From CAYUZU01 sp964448675 (GTDB lineage: Bacteria; Planctomycetota; Phycisphaerae; UBA1845; Fen-1342): a stretch of DNA of 21,115 nt. Location of the stretch: positions 1-21,115 of the forward strand of contig CAYUZU010000046.1 of NCBI GenBank assembly GCA_964448675.1, written 5' to 3'. This document shows positions 14,763-21,115 of the stretch, one piece after another; within the stretch, counting starts at the first letter, position 1, and each line of letters begins with the position of its first letter. Made by a program: the position numbers and the translations under genes. Under the pieces are notes generated by a model. The model saw only the letters and a list, made by a program, of their open reading frames with translations. It made no database searches and was not told the DNA's origin.

Positions 14763-17412
14763 GCGGACCGAACGTGTTCGGGAGCTGTTTCTCACGGCGC
14801 GGGCACTCGACCGCGGCGAGCGGACGGAATTCCTGCTGCGCGTCACCGGAGGCGACGCCACCGTTCTGCAGGAAGTCCGGGAGTTGCTGGCCGCCGAGGA
14901 GGACGGCGACCACTTTCTTGAGTCTCCCGCGCTTGGCCACGGCTTTCGTGATGAGGCCGTCGAGTCGATCGTCACCGAACACGAGGAGCGGCAGCTCGAA
15001 CGGATTGGACCTTATCGGGTCGCAGCGCTGGTCGGCGAAGGCGGCTTCGCACGGGTGTACGCCGCAGAGCAGGAAACGCCGGTGCGCCGCCGCGTGGCGA
15101 TCAAGCTGCTCAAACCCGGTGTGGCGACGCAGCAGGTGATTCGCCGCTTCGAGGCCGAACGCCAGCATCTCGCCAGCATGGACCACCCAGCGATCACGCA
15201 CGTGTTCGACGCGGGCACGACGGAGGACGCCCGTCCATATTTCGTCATGGAATACATCGACGGGGCGCCGATCACGGACTTCTGCACACGGTACGAGTTG
15301 GGCCACCGCGCCCGCGTAGACCTCGTGTGCCGCGTTTGCGAGGCGGTCCAGCACGCCCACAGCAAGGGGGTGATTCACCGGGACTTGAAGCCGTCCAACA
15401 TCCTCGTCGGTAACACCCCCGCTGACCCGCACATCAAGATCATCGACTTCGGCATCGCGAAGGCGATTCACGAGAGTGCCTCAGAACAGAGCATGCACAC
15501 GCGGACGGGCCAGATTGTGGGAACACTACCCTACACCAGCCCGGAACAGCTTGCGCAGCATGCCCGCAGCCTGGATACACGCTCCGATGTCTATGCCTTG
15601 GGTGTGATGCTGTACGAGTTACTGACCGGCAAGCTGCCCCACGATGTCCGCAAAGACTCCATTGCCGCGGCGGCGCTGCGGATCACCCGCGACACGCCTG
15701 CGCGACTAGGCAGCATCGACACGAGCCTGCGGGGCGATCTCGAGACGATCACCGCGAAGGCGCTCAACCACGCGCCGGACGAACGCTATCAGTCCGCCTC
15801 TGAGCTCGCGGCCGACCTGCGGCGCTTCTTGCATGGCGAAGCCGTCCTGGCGCGGCCACTAAGCCTATCGTACCAGCTGCGCAAACTAGCTGCCCGCCAC
15901 CGCGGCGCGACTGTGGGGGCAGTGGCGACACTGATTGTCTTCGTCGCCGCCTTCGTGTGGGTCGTTGCGGCCGAACAGCGCGCCCAGCGTGAGTATGAGA
16001 ACGCCCGGGAAACGGCCCACTTCCTGCTCTCCCGGGTTATCGACGACCTGGGTAACGTCACCGGGAAGATGGAGACGCGGCAGGAGTTGCTCGACAAAGT
16101 CCTCCCGTTCGTCGAACAGCATCAGGACAACCCCGACGTCGCCCGCGACTACGTGCGCGCCCTGTGGGCCGCGAGTGACCTCGCAATGGAGCAGGGCAAG
16201 GTCGACGAAGCCAGTGCCAAGCGCAAGCTGGCCTTGACGGTGTTGCAAGATCTCGCAACCCGGTTCCCCACGGACCTCGCCCTTCAGGGATCGCTGTCAA
16301 TCGGGCTGGTGAAGCTTGGGGATTCCTACAAGGCGACTGGTGACTTGGACGCCGCGGAGTCCCACTATCGACAAGCACTGGAACTGGATGAAGGCCTGTT
16401 GGCGGCAGCGCCGCGTAACCAACGCTTCAAGAGCAACCTCGCCTGGAGCCATCAGCGGCTCGGGGCTCACGCTGCGCGACGGAATGACCTGGAAGCGACG
16501 CGTGGCCATTTCGACCGTTACACCGATTTGGCGAAGGACCTGCTGTCGGAGGATCCTGCCTATCACACCGCGTTGTATGGCTTGTATGAATGCGATGCGA
16601 TTCTCAGTGACTTATACTGGCGTCTCGGGGCGCCGAACAAGGCGGGGGAACGCGCGCGGGCGGCGTGGGAGCACCTCGGGCGGGCGTTCGCAATCGCGCC
16701 CGAGAATCGGCGCTACCGCCGCGCAGTAGGTATCGCGCTGCGCCACTTGTCGCGGGTAGCTTGGCGCCAAGGAGACTTGACTGAAGCCGCGCGGCTGATG
16801 GATGAAGCATTGCAGCGGCTCGAAGGCGCCCGGCGGCTGGAGCCCGGAAACGATGAGCTCCGTTACCTCTGCGGTAGTCTGCTGTGTGAGCGCGCCGCGG
16901 TTGCGCTCGGCGCAGACGATCCAGGTGCCAGCGCTGAGTGTCTCGCTTCTGCGAGCGCGCTGATCGATGCCGCTCTCGCGTCTGGCGATGCGCAGCTTCG
17001 CTGGCGTTACTTGCAGATTCGACTCCTGACACATCAAGAGCGCTTGGCCACGGCCCAGGGCGCGGACGAGCTTGCGGCGAACTTTGCGAAGAGCGCCTGT
17101 GAGGCGTATGGCGAGCTCGCCCAATTGGCAGATGCGGACGTTCTGGTTCTCCGCGGTTACGCCGACTGCCTGCGAACGACTGCTCGGGGCAGCGACGCCG
17201 CGCTGGATTCGGCGTTGGTCTACGCCGAGAAGGCCAACGCCGTGGGCGCCGGTCGGGATCCTCACACACTGAAACTTATTGCGGAGATTCAGCTTGCCCG
17301 CGGAGAACATGAGGTTTCACTTGCTGCGATTCAGCGAGCGCAGGAGCTCGTTGCTCCGGATTCGGAATTTGCCGAAACGCTCAGCAACTTGCAGCAGCGG
17401 GTGGTGCCCTGA
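14752..17412 (+). CDS. Transmembrane Ser/Thr protein kinase with TPR-like C-terminal region
   Basis: 886-aa Hanks-type kinase starting at GTG 14752, 8 nt after an AAGGGGGG Shine-Dalgarno (14736-14743) inside the sigma gene. Residues 1-85 form the N-terminal segment common in planctomycete/acidobacterial kinases. The kinase domain spans about 88-362: glycine loop GEGGFARVY (95-103), VAIK Lys118, HRDLKPSN with Asp211 and Asn216, DFG 232-234, SPE 263-265 in place of APE, and SDVYALGVMLYEL. All catalytic residues are present, so it should be active. One TM helix lies near 386-406, followed by a long helical region with TPR-like repeats (for example 515-560, YKATGDLDAAESHYRQALEL) to the C-terminus. 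Topology is uncertain but a cytoplasmic kinase with an exported sensor/scaffold is expected. It likely phosphorylates the co-encoded sigma factor (inference). Confidence 0.93.
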   Translation: MGPERTERVRELFLTARALDRGERTEFLLRVTGGDATVLQEVRELLAAEEDGDHFLESPALGHGFRDEAVESIVTEHEERQLERIGPYRVAALVGEGGFARVYAAEQETPVRRRVAIKLLKPGVATQQVIRRFEAERQHLASMDHPAITHVFDAGTTEDARPYFVMEYIDGAPITDFCTRYELGHRARVDLVCRVCEAVQHAHSKGVIHRDLKPSNILVGNTPADPHIKIIDFGIAKAIHESASEQSMHTRTGQIVGTLPYTSPEQLAQHARSLDTRSDVYALGVMLYELLTGKLPHDVRKDSIAAAALRITRDTPARLGSIDTSLRGDLETITAKALNHAPDERYQSASELAADLRRFLHGEAVLARPLSLSYQLRKLAARHRGATVGAVATLIVFVAAFVWVVAAEQRAQREYENARETAHFLLSRVIDDLGNVTGKMETRQELLDKVLPFVEQHQDNPDVARDYVRALWAASDLAMEQGKVDEASAKRKLALTVLQDLATRFPTDLALQGSLSIGLVKLGDSYKATGDLDAAESHYRQALELDEGLLAAAPRNQRFKSNLAWSHQRLGAHAARRNDLEATRGHFDRYTDLAKDLLSEDPAYHTALYGLYECDAILSDLYWRLGAPNKAGERARAAWEHLGRAFAIAPENRRYRRAVGIALRHLSRVAWRQGDLTEAARLMDEALQRLEGARRLEPGNDELRYLCGSLLCERAAVALGADDPGASAECLASASALIDAALASGDAQLRWRYLQIRLLTHQERLATAQGADELAANFAKSACEAYGELAQLADADVLVLRGYADCLRTTARGSDAALDSALVYAEKANAVGAGRDPHTLKLIAEIQLARGEHEVSLAAIQRAQELVAPDSEFAETLSNLQQRVVP

Positions 17413-17426
17413 AGGCAGCCGATTAG

Positions 17427-17651
17427 CTAAGCGAGCTGTTCGTCCAAGCCGGTGCACCTCCGTGACCGAGTCGATAGCCGCGTACCACCCTTGAAGATGA
17501 TCTGCTCGCCCGCAACTTCGGCCAAGGCCCGTAGCGCCTCCGTCACGTAGTAGTCCTTCTCAATGATGGCGGGCCGCAAGCCCCGGGACGCGAAGTGCTC
17601 AGCGGCACGCAGGACGGCCTGCTCGAAGTCAGGATGCTCGCACAGTCTCAT
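17427..17651 (-). pseudogene. Truncated AbiEii-type nucleotidyltransferase toxin
   Basis: A 74-aa frame starting at ATG 17651, one base after the antitoxin stop, with GGAG about 10 nt upstream. Residues 1-60 carry family hallmarks: HPDFEQAVLRAAEHF, IIEKDYYVTEALRAL and IIFKGGTRLS, matching the N-terminus of AbiEii/AbiGii toxins (usually about 280-310 aa). Homology stops at about residue 60, and the expected RFSEDIDL metal-binding aspartates and everything after them are absent. The tail to the stop at 17427 looks like random sequence. The remnant cannot be an active nucleotidyltransferase. The break lies within about 75 bp of the end of the kinase gene, so a deletion or insertion junction is likely there. 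Confidence 0.85.
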
Positions 17652-17652
17652 C

Positions 17653-18399
17653 TCAGCGACGCTCCTTTGCTTGCCAGTCGCGGGCGTGGTCCAGCCCGCT
17701 GAAGGCGCCAAAATTGAAGCGCGACAGCGGGTTCAACGATTTGCGCAGAGTATTGAGTTCGCGCGCGGGTAGTCCCAGTTCTGCGCCCAGCGCCCCGAGC
17801 ATGGCGCGCACCCGGGGCGGCTCGGTTCGGGCCACCGCGAGCAGTCGGCGCCAGCGGTCCCCATCGGCCAGTAACTCCAGGGTGCGTCGCACGGTCTCCG
17901 CGGGCGACAGCTCGCTGGTGCGGCCCGCCCGGCGGAGGAAATCGAGCAGGGCCGCGTCCATTTCGGAGAGCTTGGCCCAGGCCTCGGGGCGGCGCGCATG
18001 CACGATAGTGTCCTGCCCCACGAGCTTGCGAGGCAGACTCAGTGCGCTGGTGGCCAGTTCCTGCTGACGGGCGGTCTGCGTCGTGAATCCGAGCATGCTT
18101 GCGGCTGCCACGCCGGCGGGAAACATGGTCTTGCGGCGTTCGGCGAGCTTCTGGATCGCGCTTGGGTTGGGTCGGCTCCTGCCCAGCGTAGTTTGGCGAG
18201 CCCGGTAGTACACGCCTTTGCTGAGACGTTCGATCTCTCCCGACCTGGCTAGACGGGACAGGGCCTGAGCGACGGCGCTGAATGGGAGATCGCCGAAGTC
18301 CTCAATCCGCCACAGCCGCTCCCCGCCGGCCTCGATGCGGCGGCGCACGACGGCGGCGGTGGTCTGCGGTTTCTGCACTTTCCGAACTCGCTTCGCCAT
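17653..18399 (-). CDS. AbiEi-like antitoxin, DUF6088 family
   Basis: 248-aa predicted antitoxin/transcription regulator of a type IV toxin-antitoxin module. The basic N-terminus (MAKRVRKVQK) precedes a winged-helix-like region (about 15-75: WRIEDFGDLPFSAVAQALSR, GEIERLSKGVYYRAR). It then shows the FPAGVAAASMLGFTTQTARQ stretch typical of DUF6088 proteins and a helical C-terminal domain. It is complete although its partner toxin (17427-17651) is truncated. Start at ATG 18399; the Shine-Dalgarno is weak. It is transcribed away from the second AbiE module across about 285 bp. An intact antitoxin without a toxin may still act as a DNA-binding protein, possibly on its own promoter, where a TGACA(N7)TGTCA repeat occurs at 18454-18470. 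Confidence 0.8.
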   Translation of the reverse strand: MAKRVRKVQKPQTTAAVVRRRIEAGGERLWRIEDFGDLPFSAVAQALSRLARSGEIERLSKGVYYRARQTTLGRSRPNPSAIQKLAERRKTMFPAGVAAASMLGFTTQTARQQELATSALSLPRKLVGQDTIVHARRPEAWAKLSEMDAALLDFLRRAGRTSELSPAETVRRTLELLADGDRWRRLLAVARTEPPRVRAMLGALGAELGLPARELNTLRKSLNPLSRFNFGAFSGLDHARDWQAKERR

Positions 18400-18631
18400 G
18401 CTCGCAGTGTCGGTGCCGGGGCCAGCGTCGTCAGGTTTTTTTGCGAAAAAGCGTGACAGATGGCGTGTCAGACGTCACTCACCCGGACGAGCGCGGCGAG
18501 CGGGCGGTGACCGAGGGGCTGCGTCGCTGGGCCGGCGTGGTGACGGGGCTCCAGAGCCCCGATCGTTTTCGCCCCGCTGGAGAGGGCACCCAGCATGGGG
18601 CGATAACTTGGTTGCCTGCTTCACTTGCCCA

Positions 18632-18677
18632 TTGACAATGCGCCAGTCGGCGCATAAACCTTCAAATAATTTGAAGG
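18632..18677 (+). promoter_or_regulatory. Promoter and dual inverted-repeat operator of the intact AbiE module
   Basis: A TTGACA -35 (18632-18637) is followed after 17 bp by a weak TAAACC -10 (18655-18660). Two perfect inverted repeats overlay it: TGCGCC(AGTC)GGCGCA at 18639-18654, filling the spacer, and CCTTCAAA(TAA)TTTGAAGG at 18659-18677, covering the end of the -10 and the GAAGG Shine-Dalgarno. AbiEi proteins are known to autorepress by binding inverted repeats in their own promoter. The arrangement here fits such control, but binding is inferred. Confidence 0.6.
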
Positions 18678-18684
18678 TGTGCGC

Positions 18685-19293
18685 ATGTCGTATCGAGACG
18701 CCCAGCAAGCGCTGCAGCGGCTTACCGCTGTCGCCGTCACCCAAGGCGGCTACTTCACGGCCCAGCAGGCTGAGCAGGCGGGGTACGTCTACCCGCACCT
18801 GACGTATCACGTGAACCGCGGCAACTTCGAGCGGGCCGGCCGCGGGCTTTACCGAATCCCGACGATTCCGCTAAGCGAGCACGATGATCTGATCCGTCTG
18901 ACGCTCTGGAGCCGGGGACGGGATGACCTTCCGCAGGCGGTCGTCTCGCACGAGTCCGCCCTCAGCCTGCATGGCCTGAGCGATATGCTGCCCGGCAAGG
19001 TGCACCTGACCGTGCCACGATCGTTTCGACGCGCTGCTCCGCCGGAGTGCACGCTGCACAAGGCGGACTTGGAGGAGGCAGACAGCGTGGCTTGGGGCGC
19101 CTTTCGCGTGACGACGCCGCTGCGTACGCTGACGGATGTCGCCTCGGAGGATGCGGTGCCGACCGAACAGCTTGCGCGTGCGGTTCGCGAGGCCCTCGAA
19201 CGCGGACTCATCGTGCACTCGAAGCTGCGTGCGGCGGCGGAGGCGGCCGACCCGCACAGCCGACTGGCTAAGCTCGTGGCAGAATCGTTGTGA
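18685..19293 (+). CDS. AbiEi-family antitoxin of a type IV toxin-antitoxin module
   Basis: 202-aa protein. ATG 18685 is chosen over GTG 18679 because GAAGG (18673-18677) is 7 nt before the ATG but too close to the GTG. Residues 8-60 form a winged-helix N-terminal domain with the family pattern GGYFTAQQAEQAGY...LTYHVNRGNFERAGRGLYRI. Residues 65-200 are the effector part, with VVSHESALSLHGL, KVHLTVP, FRVTTPLRTLTDVA and a helical end. The antitoxin should neutralise its toxin by a route that does not need protein-protein contact (type IV, family knowledge) and repress its own operon. The stop codon TGA overlaps the toxin start. It differs clearly from the DUF6088 antitoxin at 17653-18399, so the two modules are not recent duplicates. 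Confidence 0.88.
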   Translation: MSYRDAQQALQRLTAVAVTQGGYFTAQQAEQAGYVYPHLTYHVNRGNFERAGRGLYRIPTIPLSEHDDLIRLTLWSRGRDDLPQAVVSHESALSLHGLSDMLPGKVHLTVPRSFRRAAPPECTLHKADLEEADSVAWGAFRVTTPLRTLTDVASEDAVPTEQLARAVREALERGLIVHSKLRAAAEAADPHSRLAKLVAESL

Positions 19294-20141
19294 TGGTGAA
19301 GCAGTACGACAATCCGGAGGCGTTCAAGCAAGCGCTGATGATGCGGCTGAAGACCGCAGCGAAATCGCGCGCCCTGTCCGTGCAGGACATGCAGATCAAA
19401 TTCCTCATCGAACGGCTGCTAGCGCGCCTGTTCGCCAAGCCGAACCCGCCATGGGTGCTGAAAGGCGGCTTCGCGATGGAGCTGCGGTATCGCCCGAAAG
19501 CACGAACCACGCGTGACGTCGACCTGACGGCCGCATCAAGCAGCGATCTCGCGCAGGTCCGCGAGTTGCTTCAGGAAGCTGCCGCGCTCGATCTGGGGGA
19601 CCACCTGGAGTTCCGGATCGGGACCGCTCGTCGGGAGCTTCCCGGCGCCCCCGAAGGCGGGGCACGGTTCCCCGTGGAGGCACTGCTGGTGGGCAAGGTC
19701 TTTGGTCGGTTCCACGTCGATCTCGGGATTGGCGACTACGTTGGCAGAGAGCCGGAGGTCCTCGTCGGCGAAGACCTGCTGGGATTCGCCGGAGTCGAGC
19801 CGGCCCGCGCGCTGGCGATCCCGAAGGCACAGCAGTTCGCCGAGAAGCTCCACGCCTACACGTTTGCGTGGGATGACCGCGAGAATACGCGGGTCAAGGA
19901 TATTGTCGACATGGTGCTGCTCATTGAGCGCGGCGAGCTTGATGCTGATGAGGTTGCGGCCGCGATTCGCGAGACGTTCATGCGTCGCAATACGCACGTC
20001 GTCCCCAATCCGCTGCCGGCCCCGCCCACCTTGTGGGTATCTGAGTTCCCAGCACTGGCGCAACAGGCAGGGCTCTCAACACCAAACCTGGAGGCGGCCT
20101 TCGAGGCCTTGACGATGTATTTCCATCACCTCAGATTGTGA
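19293..20141 (+). CDS. AbiEii/AbiGii-family nucleotidyltransferase toxin
   Basis: 282-aa toxin starting at ATG 19293 (TGATG overlap with the antitoxin); a GTG at 19290 (GTGA overlap) is the alternative. Family motifs are visible: KGGFAMELR (57-65) followed by TRDVDL with Asp75 and Asp77, the presumed metal-binding pair; FHVDLGIGD with Asp143; AEKLHAY with Lys185; and TRVKDIVDM with Lys202, Asp203 and Asp206. Length is normal for the family and no motif is missing, so it is probably active. Family members transfer nucleotides to RNA or other targets and cause growth arrest or abortive phage infection; the target here cannot be read from sequence. It is co-transcribed with the antitoxin. Confidence 0.9.
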   Translation: MVKQYDNPEAFKQALMMRLKTAAKSRALSVQDMQIKFLIERLLARLFAKPNPPWVLKGGFAMELRYRPKARTTRDVDLTAASSSDLAQVRELLQEAAALDLGDHLEFRIGTARRELPGAPEGGARFPVEALLVGKVFGRFHVDLGIGDYVGREPEVLVGEDLLGFAGVEPARALAIPKAQQFAEKLHAYTFAWDDRENTRVKDIVDMVLLIERGELDADEVAAAIRETFMRRNTHVVPNPLPAPPTLWVSEFPALAQQAGLSTPNLEAAFEALTMYFHHLRL

Positions 20142-20148
20142 TGCACTG

Positions 20149-20162
20149 TGGCGTCTCCGCCA
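20149..20162 (+). terminator. Weak hairpin after the toxin gene
   Basis: TGGCG (20149-20153), loop TCTC, CGCCA (20158-20162), starting 8 bp after the toxin stop. The stem is only 5 bp and no U-tract follows, so termination here is uncertain. Confidence 0.25.
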
Positions 20163-20345
20163 TCGGTCGGTGACGAGGCTCAGAGTCCAAGGTACTGACG
20201 CGACCTCAGACGAGTTTGAAGCGCGCCGGGCAGTCAGCGACAATGACAGATGCGACCCTGAGCAGGTCTCGGAGTGGCGAGGGCGAGCGGGGACAACCAT
20301 CCGCCGCTTATGCAGTTGACATGATTGGGTGTTGTTCGCAATCGG

Positions 20346-20366
20346 ATTTGCGTCAGATTTGCGTCA
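20346..20366 (+). repeat. Twin ATTTGCGTCA direct repeats
   Basis: ATTTGCGTCA occurs at 20346-20355 and again at 20357-20366, an 11-bp period close to one helical turn. They lie about 120 bp inside the tRNA fragment, on the side where an integrated element would be. Tyrosine integrases bind short tandem 'arm-type' repeats near their attachment sites, so this is a candidate arm site (inference). Confidence 0.5.
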
Positions 20367-20488
20367 AAACGATGGTGGAAACAGGTCAGAAATCAGGTCG
20401 GGGGGCAGTCTGGGATCAGTCGCTAAGCCTCGCCCCCGCAGTGCCTTAGTCCTTGTCCGTACCGGGCTTAGGATCCGACTGCGATCTG

Positions 20489-20530
20489 TTCCCAAGCTGG
20501 ACGTCGTGGGTTCGAATCCCATCGCCCGCT
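20489..20530 (+). other. 3' fragment of tRNA-Gly(CCC), probable attachment site (att)
   Basis: The 42 bases read as the 3' half of a tRNA with exact segment lengths: anticodon loop TTCCCAA (20489-20495), 3' anticodon stem GCTGG, 5-nt variable loop ACGTC, T-stem GTGGG, T-loop TTCGAAT, T-stem CCCAT, acceptor strand CGCCCGC and discriminator T. The anticodon CCC and GCTGG/CGCCCGC arms are those of bacterial tRNA-Gly. Upstream there is no matching D-arm, no 5' anticodon strand (CCAGC) and no 5' acceptor (GCGGGCG), so this is not a functional gene. Duplicated tRNA 3' ends beginning at the anticodon loop are the classic scar of integrase-mediated insertion. The orientation predicts that the inserted element lies to the left. 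Confidence 0.82.
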
Positions 20531-20740
20531 ATCTTCCTATTCTGCAATACTTTACGTGTATCTGCGCGAAGCGGCCACCTAAGCCCGCCTATTGCTGAAA
20601 CCGCATTTCTGGCCCAAGAACGGCGATTCATGACGTCCTGCCCCGTAAGCTGACAGTCGTGCCGAGGCCTATCTTCGATTGGGCCGTAAGCCTTTGCAAT
20701 CGAACCATTTAAGTGAATAGGATCTGTTCGAGGCTTCGGC

Positions 20741-20790
20741 AGTTGGTCATTAGTTGGTCACTCGGTCCGCCGTCCAGTCAGAGTTGGTCA
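20741..20790 (+). repeat. Three AGTTGGTCA repeats
   Basis: AGTTGGTCA at 20741-20749, 20752-20760 and 20782-20790; the last two are followed by CT. Start-to-start spacing is 11 and 30 bp, about one and three helical turns, which suggests binding on one face of the DNA. Possible roles are an operator, a recombinase site, or the end of a decayed insertion sequence with multiple terminal repeats (IS21-like ends have this style). None is proven. Confidence 0.5.
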
Positions 20791-21017
20791 CTTTGGGCTT
20801 CGGGCGGAGAAGCAGTCGACAGGTGAGCTCTTCCCGAAACGCCGCTCACGGCCTCGTAAGGGGCCTCAACCTTCGGCGCCACGCCCCGGCGATCCGGCAG
20901 CGGTGGGCGACTGTGCTTTGCATTCGCGGGAGATTTGGCCCGGGTTTAGAATCGGGTGGCCGCAATGGCGGGCGCGTCTGCGTGGGAACCTCGTCGTTGC
21001 GAAAGAGGCGATGCAAC

Positions 21018-21115
21018 ATGCCGAGAGGCCCAGACAGCCGAGCGGGCGCACCGGAGCCACACGCGTACGAGGTCATCCTCGATTCCGTCGCCGACGGTGT
21101 GTTCACGGTCGATCT
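21018..21115 (+). CDS. N-terminus of a PAS-domain regulatory protein (partial)
   Basis: An open frame from ATG 21018 runs off the window edge after 32 complete codons. AGAGG at 21004-21008 lies 9 nt upstream as a Shine-Dalgarno. The peptide starts MPRGPDSRAGAPEPHAYE and continues VILDSVADGVFTVD, the typical opening of a PAS domain as found at the start of sigma-54-interacting regulators and sensor kinases. Which class it belongs to cannot be told from this fragment. It lies on the far side of the tRNA scar and is probably native chromosome. Confidence 0.65.
   Translation, partial: MPRGPDSRAGAPEPHAYEVILDSVADGVFTVD

Larger units (their letters stand above)
20142..21017. other. Non-coding region carrying an integration scar
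   Basis: 876 bp without a credible gene. In order it holds a weak hairpin after the toxin gene, twin 10-bp direct repeats (20346-20366), a tRNA-Gly 3' fragment (20489-20530) and three 9-bp repeats (20741-20790). I see nothing assignable at 20167-20340, 20531-20735 or 20795-21000. No integrase or transposase frame is present in the window. Confidence 0.6.

Noticed and set aside
18430..18450. T-rich run followed by GCG and an A-run as a terminator
   Set aside because: The only stem is 5 A-T pairs with a 3-nt loop; too weak, and it sits between divergent promoters where a terminator is not needed.
18679..18684. GTG start for the AbiEi antitoxin two codons upstream
   Set aside because: The GAAGG Shine-Dalgarno ends 1 bp before it; the ATG at 18685 has the correct 7-nt spacing.
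20440..20530. A complete tRNA gene
   Set aside because: Only the anticodon loop to acceptor 3' strand is present. No D-arm, 5' anticodon strand or 5' acceptor strand is found in the upstream sequence.
20142..20530. tRNA split by an intron in the anticodon loop
   Set aside because: A 5' exon ending in the CCAGC stem, with GCGGGCG at its start, was looked for back to 20142 and not found.

Overview
The window looks like a stretch of a GC-rich Planctomycetota genome, possibly Phycisphaerae-like. The evidence is very large secreted proteins built from right-handed beta-helix repeats, 'choice-of-anchor Q'-like segments, thrombospondin-3/EF-hand-like calcium loops, kelch-type repeats and dockerin-like domains, next to an ECF sigma factor of the PF07638/TIGR02999 kind paired with a Ser/Thr kinase that carries a C-terminal TPR region. 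No ribosomal or other taxonomic marker gene is present, so the assignment is inference.

Layout. (1) 1-349: intergenic, with a decayed fragment of an ECF sigma gene. (2) 350-13994, all minus strand: a secreted-protein island. Reading in the direction of transcription it holds a 12-unit kelch/dockerin protein (13994-11982), a 1726-aa beta-helix/dockerin protein (11884-6704), a ~100-aa protein that is little more than a signal peptide plus dockerin (6707-6381), a truncated plus-strand sigma-gene copy (6157-6354), and an 1875-aa beta-helix/dockerin/kelch fusion (5977-350). (3) 14181-17412, plus strand: an intact ECF sigma gene overlapping a transmembrane Ser/Thr protein kinase gene, divergent from the kelch gene. 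(4) 17427-20141: two back-to-back type IV (AbiE-like) toxin-antitoxin modules. The left one, on the minus strand, has an intact antitoxin but a toxin cut to 74 aa. The right one, on the plus strand, looks complete and has two inverted repeats in its promoter. (5) 20142-21017: non-coding, with a 42-nt 3' fragment of tRNA-Gly(CCC) that looks like an integration scar, paired 10-bp direct repeats beside it, and a cluster of 9-bp repeats further right. (6) 21018-21115: start of a PAS-domain regulator, running off the edge.

The most unusual property is the mosaic construction of the secreted-protein island. Two giant genes share a 458-bp 5' cassette (leader, Shine-Dalgarno, signal peptide, first ~130 codons) with only 3 mismatches that I can see. 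One giant gene contains two 811-bp direct copies of itself that I read as identical. The 5' part of the sigma gene and its leader exist in three copies, only one of them intact. This fits an island of cell-surface or secreted proteins that diversifies by recombination, possibly under the neighbouring sigma/kinase pair. That regulatory link is inference from gene order and shared upstream DNA.

The tRNA fragment suggests that DNA to its left entered by tRNA-directed integration. If so, the AbiE modules, and perhaps the whole island, may be acquired DNA, with native chromosome resuming at about 20531.
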